A stretch of 13,893 bases of DNA from Bacillota bacterium (GTDB taxonomy: Bacteria > Bacillota > Clostridia > Oscillospirales > Ruminococcaceae), in contig JAEXNS010000260.1 of the NCBI GenBank assembly GCA_023439605.1, forward strand, positions 1 to 13,893. The letters are read 5' to 3'. Of the stretch, positions 1-6,834 are shown in pieces. The notes below the pieces were generated by a model. The model had not been told where the DNA came from, made no database searches, and saw only the letters and a program-made list of their open reading frames with translations. How positions within the stretch are numbered: position 1 is the first letter of the stretch; every line of letters starts with the position of its first letter. Position numbers and translations under genes: made by a program.

Positions 1-466
1 GTTTTGGACTTGTCATAACTGCACGTGAAAGCAAAAGTTTTCTTATCATACCTCTACTGTATCCACCTATTTTCTCATCAAGCCTTTCACCCAATCCATT
101 TATACTTATTGCTTTTTCTACATATTTATTTAACTTTTCTTGATCATTTGTAAAAAGACCAGCCATAAACTTCAAGTACTGTCTTCCAGTCATAGTTTTA
201 TAGGCACCAGCTTCATCTGGTAAATAAGTAATCTTTTCTCTTACCTTTGAAGCCTCTTTTATAACACTATTTCCATCTACAATAATCTCTCCCTCTGTAG
301 GTTTTAAAAGAGTTGCTATCATTCTTATTGTTGTAGTTTTTCCTGCACCATTTGGTCCTATCAAGGCAAAAATTTCTCCCTCTTTTACATCAAAAGAAAT
401 ACTATTTACAGCTAAAACTTTTGTATATTGTTTGCTTAATTTTTTTACTTCTAAAATTTTATTCAC
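1..466 (-). CDS. ABC exporter ATP-binding protein, partial (C-terminus off the left edge)
   Basis: The first 155 residues of an ABC ATPase read on the minus strand into the left edge. Walker A is GPNGAGKTT at about residues 37-45, and the signature is the variant GYSRGM at about 135-140, preceded by EKIGG. The usual Q-loop position carries LPDEAGAYKTMTG, with an acidic residue instead of glutamine, a form common in NatA/CcmA-like exporters. Walker B and the H-loop would lie outside the window. The start is GTG at 466: AAGGGG (475-480) stands 8 bases upstream and no ATG is nearby in frame. By family it would energise an ABC-2 type exporter whose permease probably follows off the left edge; the substrate is unknown. 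MITE copy A ends only 32 bp upstream of the start, so the promoter is either in that short gap, within the element, or beyond it. Confidence 0.9.
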   Translation of the reverse strand, partial: MNKILEVKKLSKQYTKVLAVNSISFDVKEGEIFALIGPNGAGKTTTIRMIATLLKPTEGEIIVDGNSVIKEASKVREKITYLPDEAGAYKTMTGRQYLKFMAGLFTNDQEKLNKYVEKAISINGLGERLDEKIGGYSRGMIRKLLLSRAVMTSPK

Positions 467-498
467 ACTATTATCCCCTTTCTTAAATACTATAAATT

Positions 499-634
499 AT
501 TACTATTCAGACATATGTATAGGCAGAGATATTTTACCGAAGGTCCAGGGCGATCGGAAAGCCCGGTCGACTCCACAGAGTCGAACCCCCTTGCAAAACA
601 CCCTAAACTTTAACTTTAGTAGATGAATAGTAAC
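499..634 (+). mobile_element. MITE-like inverted-repeat element, copy A
   Basis: A 136-bp non-coding element. The left end reads ATTACTATTCAG and the right end ATGAATAGTAAC, an imperfect terminal inverted repeat. The flanks are TATAAATT (491-498) and TATAAATG (635-642), a 7/8 match to an 8-bp target duplication. The GC-rich core holds the inverted repeats CGATCGG/CCGGTCG (551-569, loop AAAGC) and CGACTC/GAGTCG (568-583, loop CACA). These share two bases, so the folds may compete. It has the same orientation as copies B and D. It lies just upstream of the left ABC ATPase gene. No open reading frame of its own is credible. Confidence 0.88.
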
Positions 635-642
635 TATAAATG

Positions 643-865
643 AATTGATTTGCATTTTTTATTATATCACTGTTCCCTATATATTGCAATAAATTATTAT
701 TAATTATTTAACAAATCTTAAATATGCACAAAAACTTATCAGAAATTTGTGTATATATACAAAGTATTTTTTTGTTTGCAACGTTTTGATTATTTTTATA
801 CACTGTATATATGAAACGTTTCAAAAGAAAAATTACTTGTGTTTTTTTTAAATTCAAAGTATACT
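643..865. other. AT-rich spacer between element copies A and B
   Basis: Non-coding, with no credible small gene on either strand. It lies between two elements in the same orientation and between the divergent left ABC gene and the sigma-factor operon, so it probably held the ancestral promoters of both. Visible structure: a GTATATATAC palindrome at 751-760, an imperfect site TTGCAACGTTTTGA around 776-789, and a perfect 12-base palindrome at 812-823 (listed separately). I could not assign a convincing -35/-10 pair. Confidence 0.5.
812..823. promoter_or_regulatory. Perfect palindrome TGAAACGTTTCA, putative operator
   Basis: Twelve bases of perfect dyad symmetry centred on ACGT. The form, an AACGTT core with flanking A and T runs, resembles operators of LacI-family regulators, though it is shorter than the CcpA cre consensus. 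A weaker relative with the same AACGTT core occurs 35 bp upstream (core 780-785). No regulator of that family is encoded in the window. Which gene it would control is unclear because element copy B now separates it from the sigma-factor gene. Confidence 0.4.
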
Positions 866-873
866 AAAATAAT

Positions 874-1007
874 GTTACTATTTAGGCATATGTATAAGGC
901 CGAGATATTTTACCGAAGATCTAGGACGACCGAAAATCCCGGTCGACTCCGCAGAGTCAAAACTCGTGCAAAATCCCAAACTTCACCTTTAGTGGCTGAA
1001 TAGTGAC
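874..1007 (+). mobile_element. MITE-like inverted-repeat element, copy B
   Basis: A 134-bp relative of copy A in the same orientation. The left end is GTTACTATTTAG and the right end CTGAATAGTGAC. The core contains CGACCG/CGGTCG and GACTC/GAGTC (945-958, loop CGCA). The flanks AAAATAAT and GAAAAATA match poorly as an 8-bp duplication, suggesting an older insertion or later drift. It ends 73 bp upstream of the sigma-factor start and separates that gene from the palindromic sites further upstream. Confidence 0.85.
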
Positions 1008-1025
1008 GAAAAATACATATATTGT

Positions 1026-1055
1026 TTTAAAAAAGGAAAGGGAAACTTTTATAAT
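1026..1055 (+). promoter_or_regulatory. Possible promoter of the sigma-factor operon
   Basis: A perfect TATAAT at 1050-1055 lies 25 bases before the sigma-factor ATG. The best -35 candidate is a weak TTTAAA at 1026-1031 with an 18-base spacer. This leaves a very short leader. GGAAAC at 1041-1046 resembles an ECF -35 element but is too close to the ribosome binding site to be used for this gene. Confidence 0.4.
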
Positions 1056-1080
1056 TTAAATATAGAAGAGGGTGGTTATT

Positions 1081-1626
1081 ATGGATAATGATTTTAAAAA
1101 AGATGTATCTCTAGCTATAAGAGGTGATTCATCAGCTTTTTCAAGACTGTATTCTAAAGTATATAAAAAATTATATTATATAGCATTGTGCAGTTTAAGA
1201 AATACTGAGGATGCTGCCGACATTGTAAGTGATACTGTTTTAGATGCTTTTAATTCAATTAAAAAGTTAAAAAATGAAGAAGCTTTTAGTGCTTGGATTA
1301 CCAAAATCCTCACAAATAAGATAAAGAGGAAACAATCTGAATATATAAACAAAGCCCAGTATAATTATGAGGATTTTGAAAATTCTTTAAAAGCTGATTT
1401 TGATTTTGAAAAAGCTGAACTTGCTGAAGAAATATACCGTTTAGATAACGAGGAACGAGTTATTCTTTCTTTATCTGTACTTGGCGGATATTCAAGTGAA
1501 GAGATTTCTTCTTTTTATGGACTTAAACCCTCTTCAATAAGGTCAAAACTTTCTAGAACAAAAGAAAAACTAAAAAAAGCTATCAACGAAATTGATTATG
1601 CATCAAACATTAAATCCAATAGTTAG
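1081..1626 (+). CDS. ECF-type RNA polymerase sigma factor
   Basis: A 181-residue sigma-70 family protein with only regions 2 and 4, the size and plan of ECF sigma factors. Region 2 spans roughly residues 17-85 and includes EDAADIVSDTVLDAF, the usual core-binding and -10 recognition segment. Region 4 spans about 118-170 with a helix-turn-helix in YSSEEISSFYGLKPSSIRSKLSR. The start is ATG at 1081 because AGAGGG (1066-1071) is well spaced from it; a GTG at 1072 overlaps that site. The next gene begins 12 bases after the stop, with its GGAG touching the TAG, so the two are almost certainly co-transcribed and translationally coupled. ECF factors are normally held by a membrane anti-sigma factor encoded next door; here the only candidate is the propeller protein. 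The subgroup and target promoters are unknown. Confidence 0.93.
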   Translation: MDNDFKKDVSLAIRGDSSAFSRLYSKVYKKLYYIALCSLRNTEDAADIVSDTVLDAFNSIKKLKNEEAFSAWITKILTNKIKRKQSEYINKAQYNYEDFENSLKADFDFEKAELAEEIYRLDNEERVILSLSVLGGYSSEEISSFYGLKPSSIRSKLSRTKEKLKKAINEIDYASNIKSNS

Positions 1627-1638
1627 GAGATGATTTAT

Positions 1639-3750
1639 ATGAGTGACGAAAAAATAAGAGAAATTTTAACCAAAAATGAAATACCAGATAAAATCAAACC
1701 AGAAAACATTGAAATAATGTTAAAGAACTCAAAAAAACCAAAACAGAAAAAAATAAGTATAGTTTATAAATCAATTGCTACTTTAGCTGCATGTATTATT
1801 ATAACAGTAGCCGTTGTAAATGTTATGCCACACAAAGAAGAAATAGAAATAAAAACAAATAAAAGTGATTCCGAAGTAATGTTGGGTGCATATTCCAATA
1901 CTGCTGAAAGCTACGATTACATATATAAAAATCTTAGAAGTGCATATGTTTCTGAAAAATTCAAAAATAATATAAAGAATCTTTTTGGTTTATTGGGCAC
2001 AAAAAAATATGAAAATTCCTACTCAAATAAAGCAGACGTTGAAATAGCGTATGATTCAGCTGCTGGCTCTCCAGAAGAACAAACTATCAATGGAGCACCT
2101 GATATTGCAGAAGAACAATATAATAAAGAAACAGGCACAGGTGATGCAGTAGAAAGTCCAGATTTTTCAGACACTTTAAATCAAGTAGAGGGCGTAAATG
2201 AAGCAGATATTATAAAAACTGATGGTAAAAACATATATTACACCTCAGGAAACAATGTATACTTTTTAAATGTAAAAGATGGTGAATTTAAAAATGTAGT
2301 TAAATACCCATTATATGAAGATAATAATTCCAACTATAATGCAACATACTACGATAGTTATTATACAGATTCAGCTGAAATATTTATAAATGAAAATAAA
2401 TTAACTGTTCTATATACATTTATGAACTTAGAAACAAATAAACAACAAACGGGTGTTAAGGTTTTTAATATAAATGATGATAATCTTGAACTTGTAAATA
2501 CATATATTCAAGATGGATATTATACAAATTCTAGAATGATTAATAACTTCTTATACTTATTAACAAATGACTCCAGTAGCTACATAGGAGAAATCACCAG
2601 CAGTGACGATGTAGAAAAATTTATCCCTTCATACACTTGCAATGATGATCAAAATTTCGTAGAGCCTGATGATATTTTATTACCAGAAAAATGGAATGAT
2701 TATTATTACACTGTTTCCTATGCAGTTGTTTCAGGAATAGATATAAACAATGCACAAGAACCTATTTCTATAAAAGCATTTGCTGATTTTGGCGGTGAAA
2801 TATACACATCTCTTGAAAATTTTTACTTCACATCAGCTTCATATAATCAAAATATAGAAACAAATATCACAAAACTATCTATAAAAGATGGATTAATCGA
2901 AAATTCTGCTACTGGAAAAGTTGATGGTTATGTATTGAATCAGTTTTCAATGGACGAATATAATGGTTATTTTAGAATAGCAACTACAGTAGAAAACAAC
3001 AGTTTCACAACGAAGCCTTTTAACGAAGAATCTGATATAGCAGTACGTTCTACTTCAAACACCAAAAATAACTGTTTATATGTTTTAGATGAAAATTTAA
3101 ATCAAGTTGGATTTATAACAGATTTCGGTTTAGATGAAAGTATAAAATCAGTTAACTTTTCTCAAAATATAGCTTATATTGTAACATACAGACAAACAGA
3201 CCCATTATATTCAATAGACCTAACAGATCCTACAAATCCAATTATCATGGACGAAGTTAAAATAAATGGATATAGCACTTTTATGCACAGATGGACTGAC
3301 AGTTTATTACTAGGATTTGGTGTAGATGCAGACGAAAACGGAAGAGAAACTGGTGTAAAAGTTGTAATGTTTAACACCTCAAATAATAATGAGTTAGTTG
3401 AAGAAGCTTTATTAGCTTATAATTCAAACGGTTCTAATTATCTTTACTCTATAGCTACATATGAAAGAAAAGCTCTACTCTTAAACAGTACTAAAAATAT
3501 AATTGGATTTCCTTTAAATGATTATAATTACAATTATGAAAATAACGAACAAACAAGTAAAAGTTATTATGTATTCTTAGAGTATAATAACGGCCAATTT
3601 TCAGAAAAAGGTAGAGTAGAATTTGAAGATGGAAATAATAGTGCTTTACGTGCAATTTATATTGGTGATTACTTATATACATTCTCTTACAACCAAGCAA
3701 TCTCTGTAAATATAAATGATTTTAGTCAAATTCAATCAATTAATTTTTAA
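1639..3750 (+). CDS. Membrane-anchored beta-propeller protein, possible anti-sigma/sensor partner
   Basis: A 703-residue protein. Residues 1-41 are short, charged and presumably cytoplasmic, including EIPDKIKPENIEIMLKN. Residues about 42-63 form one hydrophobic membrane segment. An acidic, low-complexity linker follows to about 170. From about 175 to the end the protein matches the secreted beta-propeller family (Pfam Beta_propel, PF09826), whose entry motif is visible as QVEGVNEADIIKTDG followed by IYYTSGNNVYFLN and repeated strand patterns. The start is ATG at 1639: GGAG (1626-1629) sits 9 bases upstream, whereas an ATG at 1630 abuts it. The topology, with a small cytoplasmic head, one membrane pass and a large outside domain directly after an ECF sigma gene, is that of an anti-sigma factor with an external sensor. 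No ZAS-type HxxxCxxC motif is seen, so the anti-sigma role is inferred from position. A strong terminator follows. Confidence 0.85.
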   Translation: MSDEKIREILTKNEIPDKIKPENIEIMLKNSKKPKQKKISIVYKSIATLAACIIITVAVVNVMPHKEEIEIKTNKSDSEVMLGAYSNTAESYDYIYKNLRSAYVSEKFKNNIKNLFGLLGTKKYENSYSNKADVEIAYDSAAGSPEEQTINGAPDIAEEQYNKETGTGDAVESPDFSDTLNQVEGVNEADIIKTDGKNIYYTSGNNVYFLNVKDGEFKNVVKYPLYEDNNSNYNATYYDSYYTDSAEIFINENKLTVLYTFMNLETNKQQTGVKVFNINDDNLELVNTYIQDGYYTNSRMINNFLYLLTNDSSSYIGEITSSDDVEKFIPSYTCNDDQNFVEPDDILLPEKWNDYYYTVSYAVVSGIDINNAQEPISIKAFADFGGEIYTSLENFYFTSASYNQNIETNITKLSIKDGLIENSATGKVDGYVLNQFSMDEYNGYFRIATTVENNSFTTKPFNEESDIAVRSTSNTKNNCLYVLDENLNQVGFITDFGLDESIKSVNFSQNIAYIVTYRQTDPLYSIDLTDPTNPIIMDEVKINGYSTFMHRWTDSLLLGFGVDADENGRETGVKVVMFNTSNNNELVEEALLAYNSNGSNYLYSIATYERKALLLNSTKNIIGFPLNDYNYNYENNEQTSKSYYVFLEYNNGQFSEKGRVEFEDGNNSALRAIYIGDYLYTFSYNQAISVNINDFSQIQSINF

Positions 3751-3765
3751 AAAATTAATTTAAAT

Positions 3766-3799
3766 AAAGGTGGCGGTTATTAAAACCGCCACCTTTTTT
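3766..3799. terminator. Strong bidirectional rho-independent terminator
   Basis: A 13-bp perfect stem, AAAGGTGGCGGTT (3766-3778) with AACCGCCACCTTT (3784-3796), has a 5-base loop and is followed by a T run on the plus strand. On the minus strand the stem is followed by TTTATTT. It sits between convergent genes and can end both the sigma/propeller operon and the CapA-like gene. Confidence 0.95.
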
Positions 3800-3807
3800 A
3801 TAATTAT

Positions 3808-5022
3808 TTAATCTAAAACCAGATACTCATTATTAATAGTTCTTTTGAGTATATCTACTATAAAATCATATCCAAATGCACTATTTGAATTAACACCATG
3901 TGCATCTGCAAGTTCTCTTGTATAATCCGAAAATTTATATAACCTCACATCACTATAATTGTAATCATAATGAGTAACTACAGGTATAAATTTAACATTT
4001 TCAAAATTAATTAAACCATCACTTGTATTTATGTCTATATCAAAAGAAAGAAATCCGCCTATTAAATTTTGACCATTACTTTGTGCAGATATAAGATTTC
4101 CTAGTGAATACGCACATATGGTTTGAGTTCCGTCATTTGCTGTAACCATTTCAATATCCCTCAAAACATGAGGATGATTTCCAATTATTATATCTGCTCC
4201 AGCATTTACAAGTATCTGTGCAACATCTCTTTGAGTATCACTTATAACATCTGAATCCTCTACACCCCAATGCATGCATACTACACATATATCTGAAATA
4301 CTTTTAGCTTTTTTAACATCTTCAACCATTCCATCTATATTAAATGCATCTCCAATTATTATTTCTGAACCTTCTGGTAATGAAAGACCATTTAAATACT
4401 CTGTGTAATTTAAAAATGAAAATTTAACACCCTTAACATCTCTAGTTCTTATATTTTCTTTATCAGCTAAATTTCTATAAACTCCTACAACTGTCGAATT
4501 CTCTTTTGAATCCCAATAATCAAGGGTTGCTAATAATCCATCTACACCCTTATCCAGAGTATGATTATTTGCAGTACTAAAAACATCAAAACCCAAATCT
4601 ATCATATGATTCCCTAATGCAGTAGGAGAATTAAAGCACGGATAACTTGATGGCGAAAAAATATCATTGCAAATTAAGGTTTCTTGATTTAACACAGCAA
4701 CATCTGAAGTTTGAATCAAATCAGCTATATTTTCATATGCTCTTGTAAAATCATAGTTTCCACCTCCACCTGCCCTAATACTTGCCTGTTCATAAATACT
4801 TGAATGTATAAGATTATCTCCTGTACATGAAAAACTGATTTTAACATCTTCAGGTTTAATCTCTGTAGTAGTAACAACCTCATCTGTAGTTGTAGTAATG
4901 GTTGTTACATCATTTAAATTAGTAGATTTTTTTTCTACCAAAGCTTCATTTTCTATTTTTTGACAAGAAAACAGAAGCATTGGTAAAGTGAGCAAAATGC
5001 ATATTTTTTTTATTTTAATCAT
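3808..5022 (-). CDS. CapA-like metallophosphatase-fold lipoprotein
   Basis: A 404-residue protein of the PGA_cap (CapA/YwtB) family. The N-terminus has a basic start, a hydrophobic stretch and a lipobox LLFSC with Cys20, so it is probably a lipoprotein on the outer face of the membrane. A Thr-rich linker follows at about 38-55. The metallophosphatase-like motifs are GDNLIH (68-73), NQET (112-115), ANNHTLDKG (151-159), HWG (251-253) and GNHPHVL (281-287), then YSLGNLIS. The start is ATG at 5022, because GGAGG lies 6-7 bases upstream; an upstream ATG at 5055 would include the binding site and spoil the signal. CapA proteins take part in poly-gamma-glutamate capsule production, but no capB or capC is nearby, so this solitary copy may have another envelope role. 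It has its own promoter (5060-5088) and the 3766-3799 terminator. Confidence 0.93.
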   Translation of the reverse strand: MIKIKKICILLTLPMLLFSCQKIENEALVEKKSTNLNDVTTITTTTDEVVTTTEIKPEDVKISFSCTGDNLIHSSIYEQASIRAGGGGNYDFTRAYENIADLIQTSDVAVLNQETLICNDIFSPSSYPCFNSPTALGNHMIDLGFDVFSTANNHTLDKGVDGLLATLDYWDSKENSTVVGVYRNLADKENIRTRDVKGVKFSFLNYTEYLNGLSLPEGSEIIIGDAFNIDGMVEDVKKAKSISDICVVCMHWGVEDSDVISDTQRDVAQILVNAGADIIIGNHPHVLRDIEMVTANDGTQTICAYSLGNLISAQSNGQNLIGGFLSFDIDINTSDGLINFENVKFIPVVTHYDYNYSDVRLYKFSDYTRELADAHGVNSNSAFGYDFIVDILKRTINNEYLVLD

Positions 5023-5059
5023 AATTTCCTCCATAAATTTTATAAAATATATCATATAT

Positions 5060-5088
5060 ATTATATATCAATTTATTCCATAAATCAA
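5060..5088 (-). promoter_or_regulatory. Sigma-A type promoter of the CapA-like gene
   Basis: Read on the minus strand: TTGATT (5083-5088), a 17-base spacer, then TATAAT (5060-5065). Only the last base of the -35 box departs from TTGACA-like spacing rules in a major way apart from C to T. The leader before the ATG at 5022 is about 30 bases. Confidence 0.7.
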
Positions 5089-5104
5089 GTGGGAATGATA
5101 AAAT

Positions 5105-5140
5105 TATCTCCCTCAACTTTAAATAAAAATTGAGGGGATA
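5105..5140 (-). terminator. Terminator downstream of the LRR-dockerin gene
   Basis: An inverted repeat TATCTCCCTCAA (5105-5116) and TTGAGGGGATA (5130-5140) has one bulge and a 13-base loop. On the minus strand it is followed by an interrupted T-rich stretch. It lies 12 bases after the dockerin stop codon and upstream of the CapA-like promoter, so it separates the two minus-strand units. Confidence 0.6.
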
Positions 5141-5152
5141 AAAATAAAAATT

Positions 5153-6097
5153 TTAATTATTTTCAATCAATATATTTACCATTGAAACTAAATCTATTGA
5201 ATTTATATTTTGATCATTATTTACGTCTAAATTTAAAAAATCATCTTCCATTGTACCAGTTAATATGTATCTTTTTAATTTAACTAAATCCAAGATAGTT
5301 ACTTTTCCGTTTCCATCTACATCTCCTATTTTAAATTCAGTTTCTTCTACTATAGGAATAAATCTAATATTACTGTCCTTTGCATAAGTTTCAGCAACAG
5401 TACCAGCATATCCATAAATCTCTTCCGTATTTATAGCATTAAATTCAATTTTTTTTATATTTTTAGGCAAACTAAGTGTCTCTAAATACTGGCAATCATT
5501 AAAAGCATTTTCTCCAATATACAAAACACTCTCGGGAATAGTTACAGATGATAAATTTGTACATGACTCAAATGCACGGTCATATATAGCAATAAGACCA
5601 TCTGCCAAGCTTATAGAAGCCAAACTACTGCAACCATCAAAAGCACTGCTACCTATAAATACTGGGGCATAATTTTGTGGAAATGTAATATTTTTTAAAT
5701 TATCACATCTTTCAAAGGCACTCACCGGAATAAATGGTAATTCAGGCAATTCGATGCTTTCCAATGAACCACAATTCATAAACGCACCATAGCCTAAATC
5801 TAACCCATTACAATCAGAAAGATCAACATTATCTAATGAATCGCATTCTCTAAAAGCTTCATTTCCAATATATTTTAAATTTTGAGAAAAACTAAAGTAA
5901 CTAAAATCCGAACAATTGCTAAAGGCTTCTTCTCCAATAAATTTCACATTAACCATCGTATCTAATCCATCCAATTCTTTACATCCGTAAAATGTTCTAT
6001 CCCCTATATTAGTAATGGATTCAGTATTCATAATATAATTCAAATTTTCGCAACGACTAAATACATCATCTTTTAACTCTGTCACTAAGCTTGACAT
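5153..6097 (-). CDS. 3' fragment of the LRR-dockerin gene (repeats and dockerin)
   Basis: A 314-residue frame from the first in-frame ATG after the frameshift. It contains nine AF-x-x-C type repeats (for example VFSRCENL, AFRECDSL, AFESCTNL, AFNDCQYL), the closing segment IYGYAGTVAETYAKD usual for this family, and the type I dockerin at about residues 255-312. No ribosome binding site precedes 6097 and there is no signal peptide, so it is unlikely to be a gene in its own right; it should be read as the continuation of the 6126-6530 fragment. Confidence 0.7.
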   Translation of the reverse strand: MSSLVTELKDDVFSRCENLNYIMNTESITNIGDRTFYGCKELDGLDTMVNVKFIGEEAFSNCSDFSYFSFSQNLKYIGNEAFRECDSLDNVDLSDCNGLDLGYGAFMNCGSLESIELPELPFIPVSAFERCDNLKNITFPQNYAPVFIGSSAFDGCSSLASISLADGLIAIYDRAFESCTNLSSVTIPESVLYIGENAFNDCQYLETLSLPKNIKKIEFNAINTEEIYGYAGTVAETYAKDSNIRFIPIVEETEFKIGDVDGNGKVTILDLVKLKRYILTGTMEDDFLNLDVNNDQNINSIDLVSMVNILIENN

Positions 6098-6125
6098 CTT
6101 GAGTTCACTTAATTCAACTACATTT

Positions 6126-6530
6126 TCAAAAGCTTTTTTCCTTAATTATACAAACACTGCCTGGGACTTCATATTCATAATCTAATTTTTTAGGTGGATA
6201 CTTAATCAAAATAGTTTTATCTTTATTGAATAAAACTCCTCCTTCACTGCATAAATACGGATTGTTTTCATCAACTAAAATCTCCTCAACATTTTTTAAA
6301 TCATATGCAAAGCTCACATCAGAAATTACTCCCTCAGTAATTTCACTTGGAATAGTAAGTGTTTTTAAATCATCCTCGATATCTCTAATTTGCAATGTTC
6401 CACTACCAATCATAATATAACCAAAACCTGTGATTTCTAAAGCGTTGGTACCAATTAAATTTACACTTCCTAATGATAAAGTCATTCCCAAACAAAGAGC
6501 CATTGTTTTTCTTAATATAGTTTTTTTCAT
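6126..6530 (-). CDS. 5' fragment of the LRR-dockerin gene (signal peptide and N-terminal domain)
   Basis: The 134-residue frame as it stands in the sequence. ATG at 6530 follows AAAGGATGTG at a normal distance. The signal peptide is basic MKKTILRK, a hydrophobic core, and a likely cleavage site near NALEI. It ends prematurely with KEKSF at the frameshift, before any complete AF-x-x-C repeat. If made alone, it would be a short secreted fragment without the repeats or dockerin. Confidence 0.75.
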   Translation of the reverse strand: MKKTILRKTMALCLGMTLSLGSVNLIGTNALEITGFGYIMIGSGTLQIRDIEDDLKTLTIPSEITEGVISDVSFAYDLKNVEEILVDENNPYLCSEGGVLFNKDKTILIKYPPKKLDYEYEVPGSVCIIKEKSF

Positions 6531-6576
6531 ATTTACACATCCTTTTTTTATTATAGTTTATTAACTACTATAGAAT

Positions 6577-6605
6577 ATAATACCACAAAAAATAATGTTT
6601 GTAAA
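6577..6605 (-). promoter_or_regulatory. Sigma-A type promoter of the LRR-dockerin gene
   Basis: On the minus strand: TTTACA (6600-6605), a 17-base spacer, then TATTAT (6577-6582). This predicts a start near 6570 and a leader of about 40 bases. The TATAGT/ACTATA inverted repeat at 6552-6572 overlaps the start point and could be an operator. Confidence 0.6.
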
Positions 6606-6805
6606 CTGTCATTCATACTAATTATAACTATTATTATATATTATTTATATACACAATAACTTTTGTTGTATTATAATTTCAAATTCATATAACAAAATAT
6701 TTTAATCATATCTTCCTGAGTCTAACTAATCAAATAGTTATTAAAAAAATAAATTAATTTTAACAACATATAATAATTACATCATATAAAAAAAGGAAAA
6801 TCATA

Positions 6806-6834
6806 TTGACATATTGTTGTTTTTTTAATATAAT
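6806..6834 (+). promoter_or_regulatory. Perfect-consensus sigma-A promoter of metY
   Basis: TTGACA (6806-6811), a 17-base spacer, and TATAAT (6829-6834), with exact consensus in both boxes and at optimal spacing. The expected start is near 6841, followed by TTGGAGG and ATG at 6877. Such a promoter predicts strong expression unless it is repressed. Confidence 0.88.

Larger units (their letters stand above)
5153..6530 (-). pseudogene. BspA-like LRR protein with C-terminal dockerin, split by a one-base frameshift
   Basis: Two reading frames join into one 458-residue protein if one base is removed from the A6 run (minus strand; T6 at 6134-6139). The 5' frame gives VCIIKEKSF then stop. With A5 it reads KEKAFENVVEL and runs straight into the second frame, restoring a missing repeat. 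The repaired protein has a signal peptide (about residues 1-30), an N-terminal domain to about 130, ten BspA-type (LRR_5) repeats with the AF-x-x-C pattern, a linker, and a type I dockerin near the end. The dockerin has two calcium-loop segments, GDVDGNGKVTILDLVKLKRY and LDVNNDQNINSIDLVSM. Dockerins bind cohesins on scaffoldins, so the intact protein would be secreted and possibly attached to a cell-surface complex. The break may be a real mutation, slippage-corrected, or a sequencing error in a homopolymer. A promoter (6577-6605) and a ribosome binding site are intact. Confidence 0.88.

Noticed and set aside
541..590. Element core as a tRNA or T-arm-like structure, suggested by GTCGAAACCC
   Set aside because: No acceptor stem, anticodon arm or CCA-like end can be built around it, and the sequence repeats in four copies bounded by transposon-like ends.
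432..626. A plus-strand 64-codon open frame ending in element copy A
   Set aside because: It runs antisense to the ABC ATPase start and into non-coding element sequence, has no ribosome binding site and no protein-like features.
812..817. TGAAAC as an ECF sigma -35 box for autoregulation of the sigma operon
   Set aside because: No matching CGTA-like -10 element at about 16 bases, and the site is some 270 bp upstream with an element in between.
499..1007. CRISPR array formed by repeat copies A and B
   Set aside because: Only two units here, each about 135 bp with terminal inverted repeats and a 239-bp gap; the other copies are kilobases away and one is inverted.
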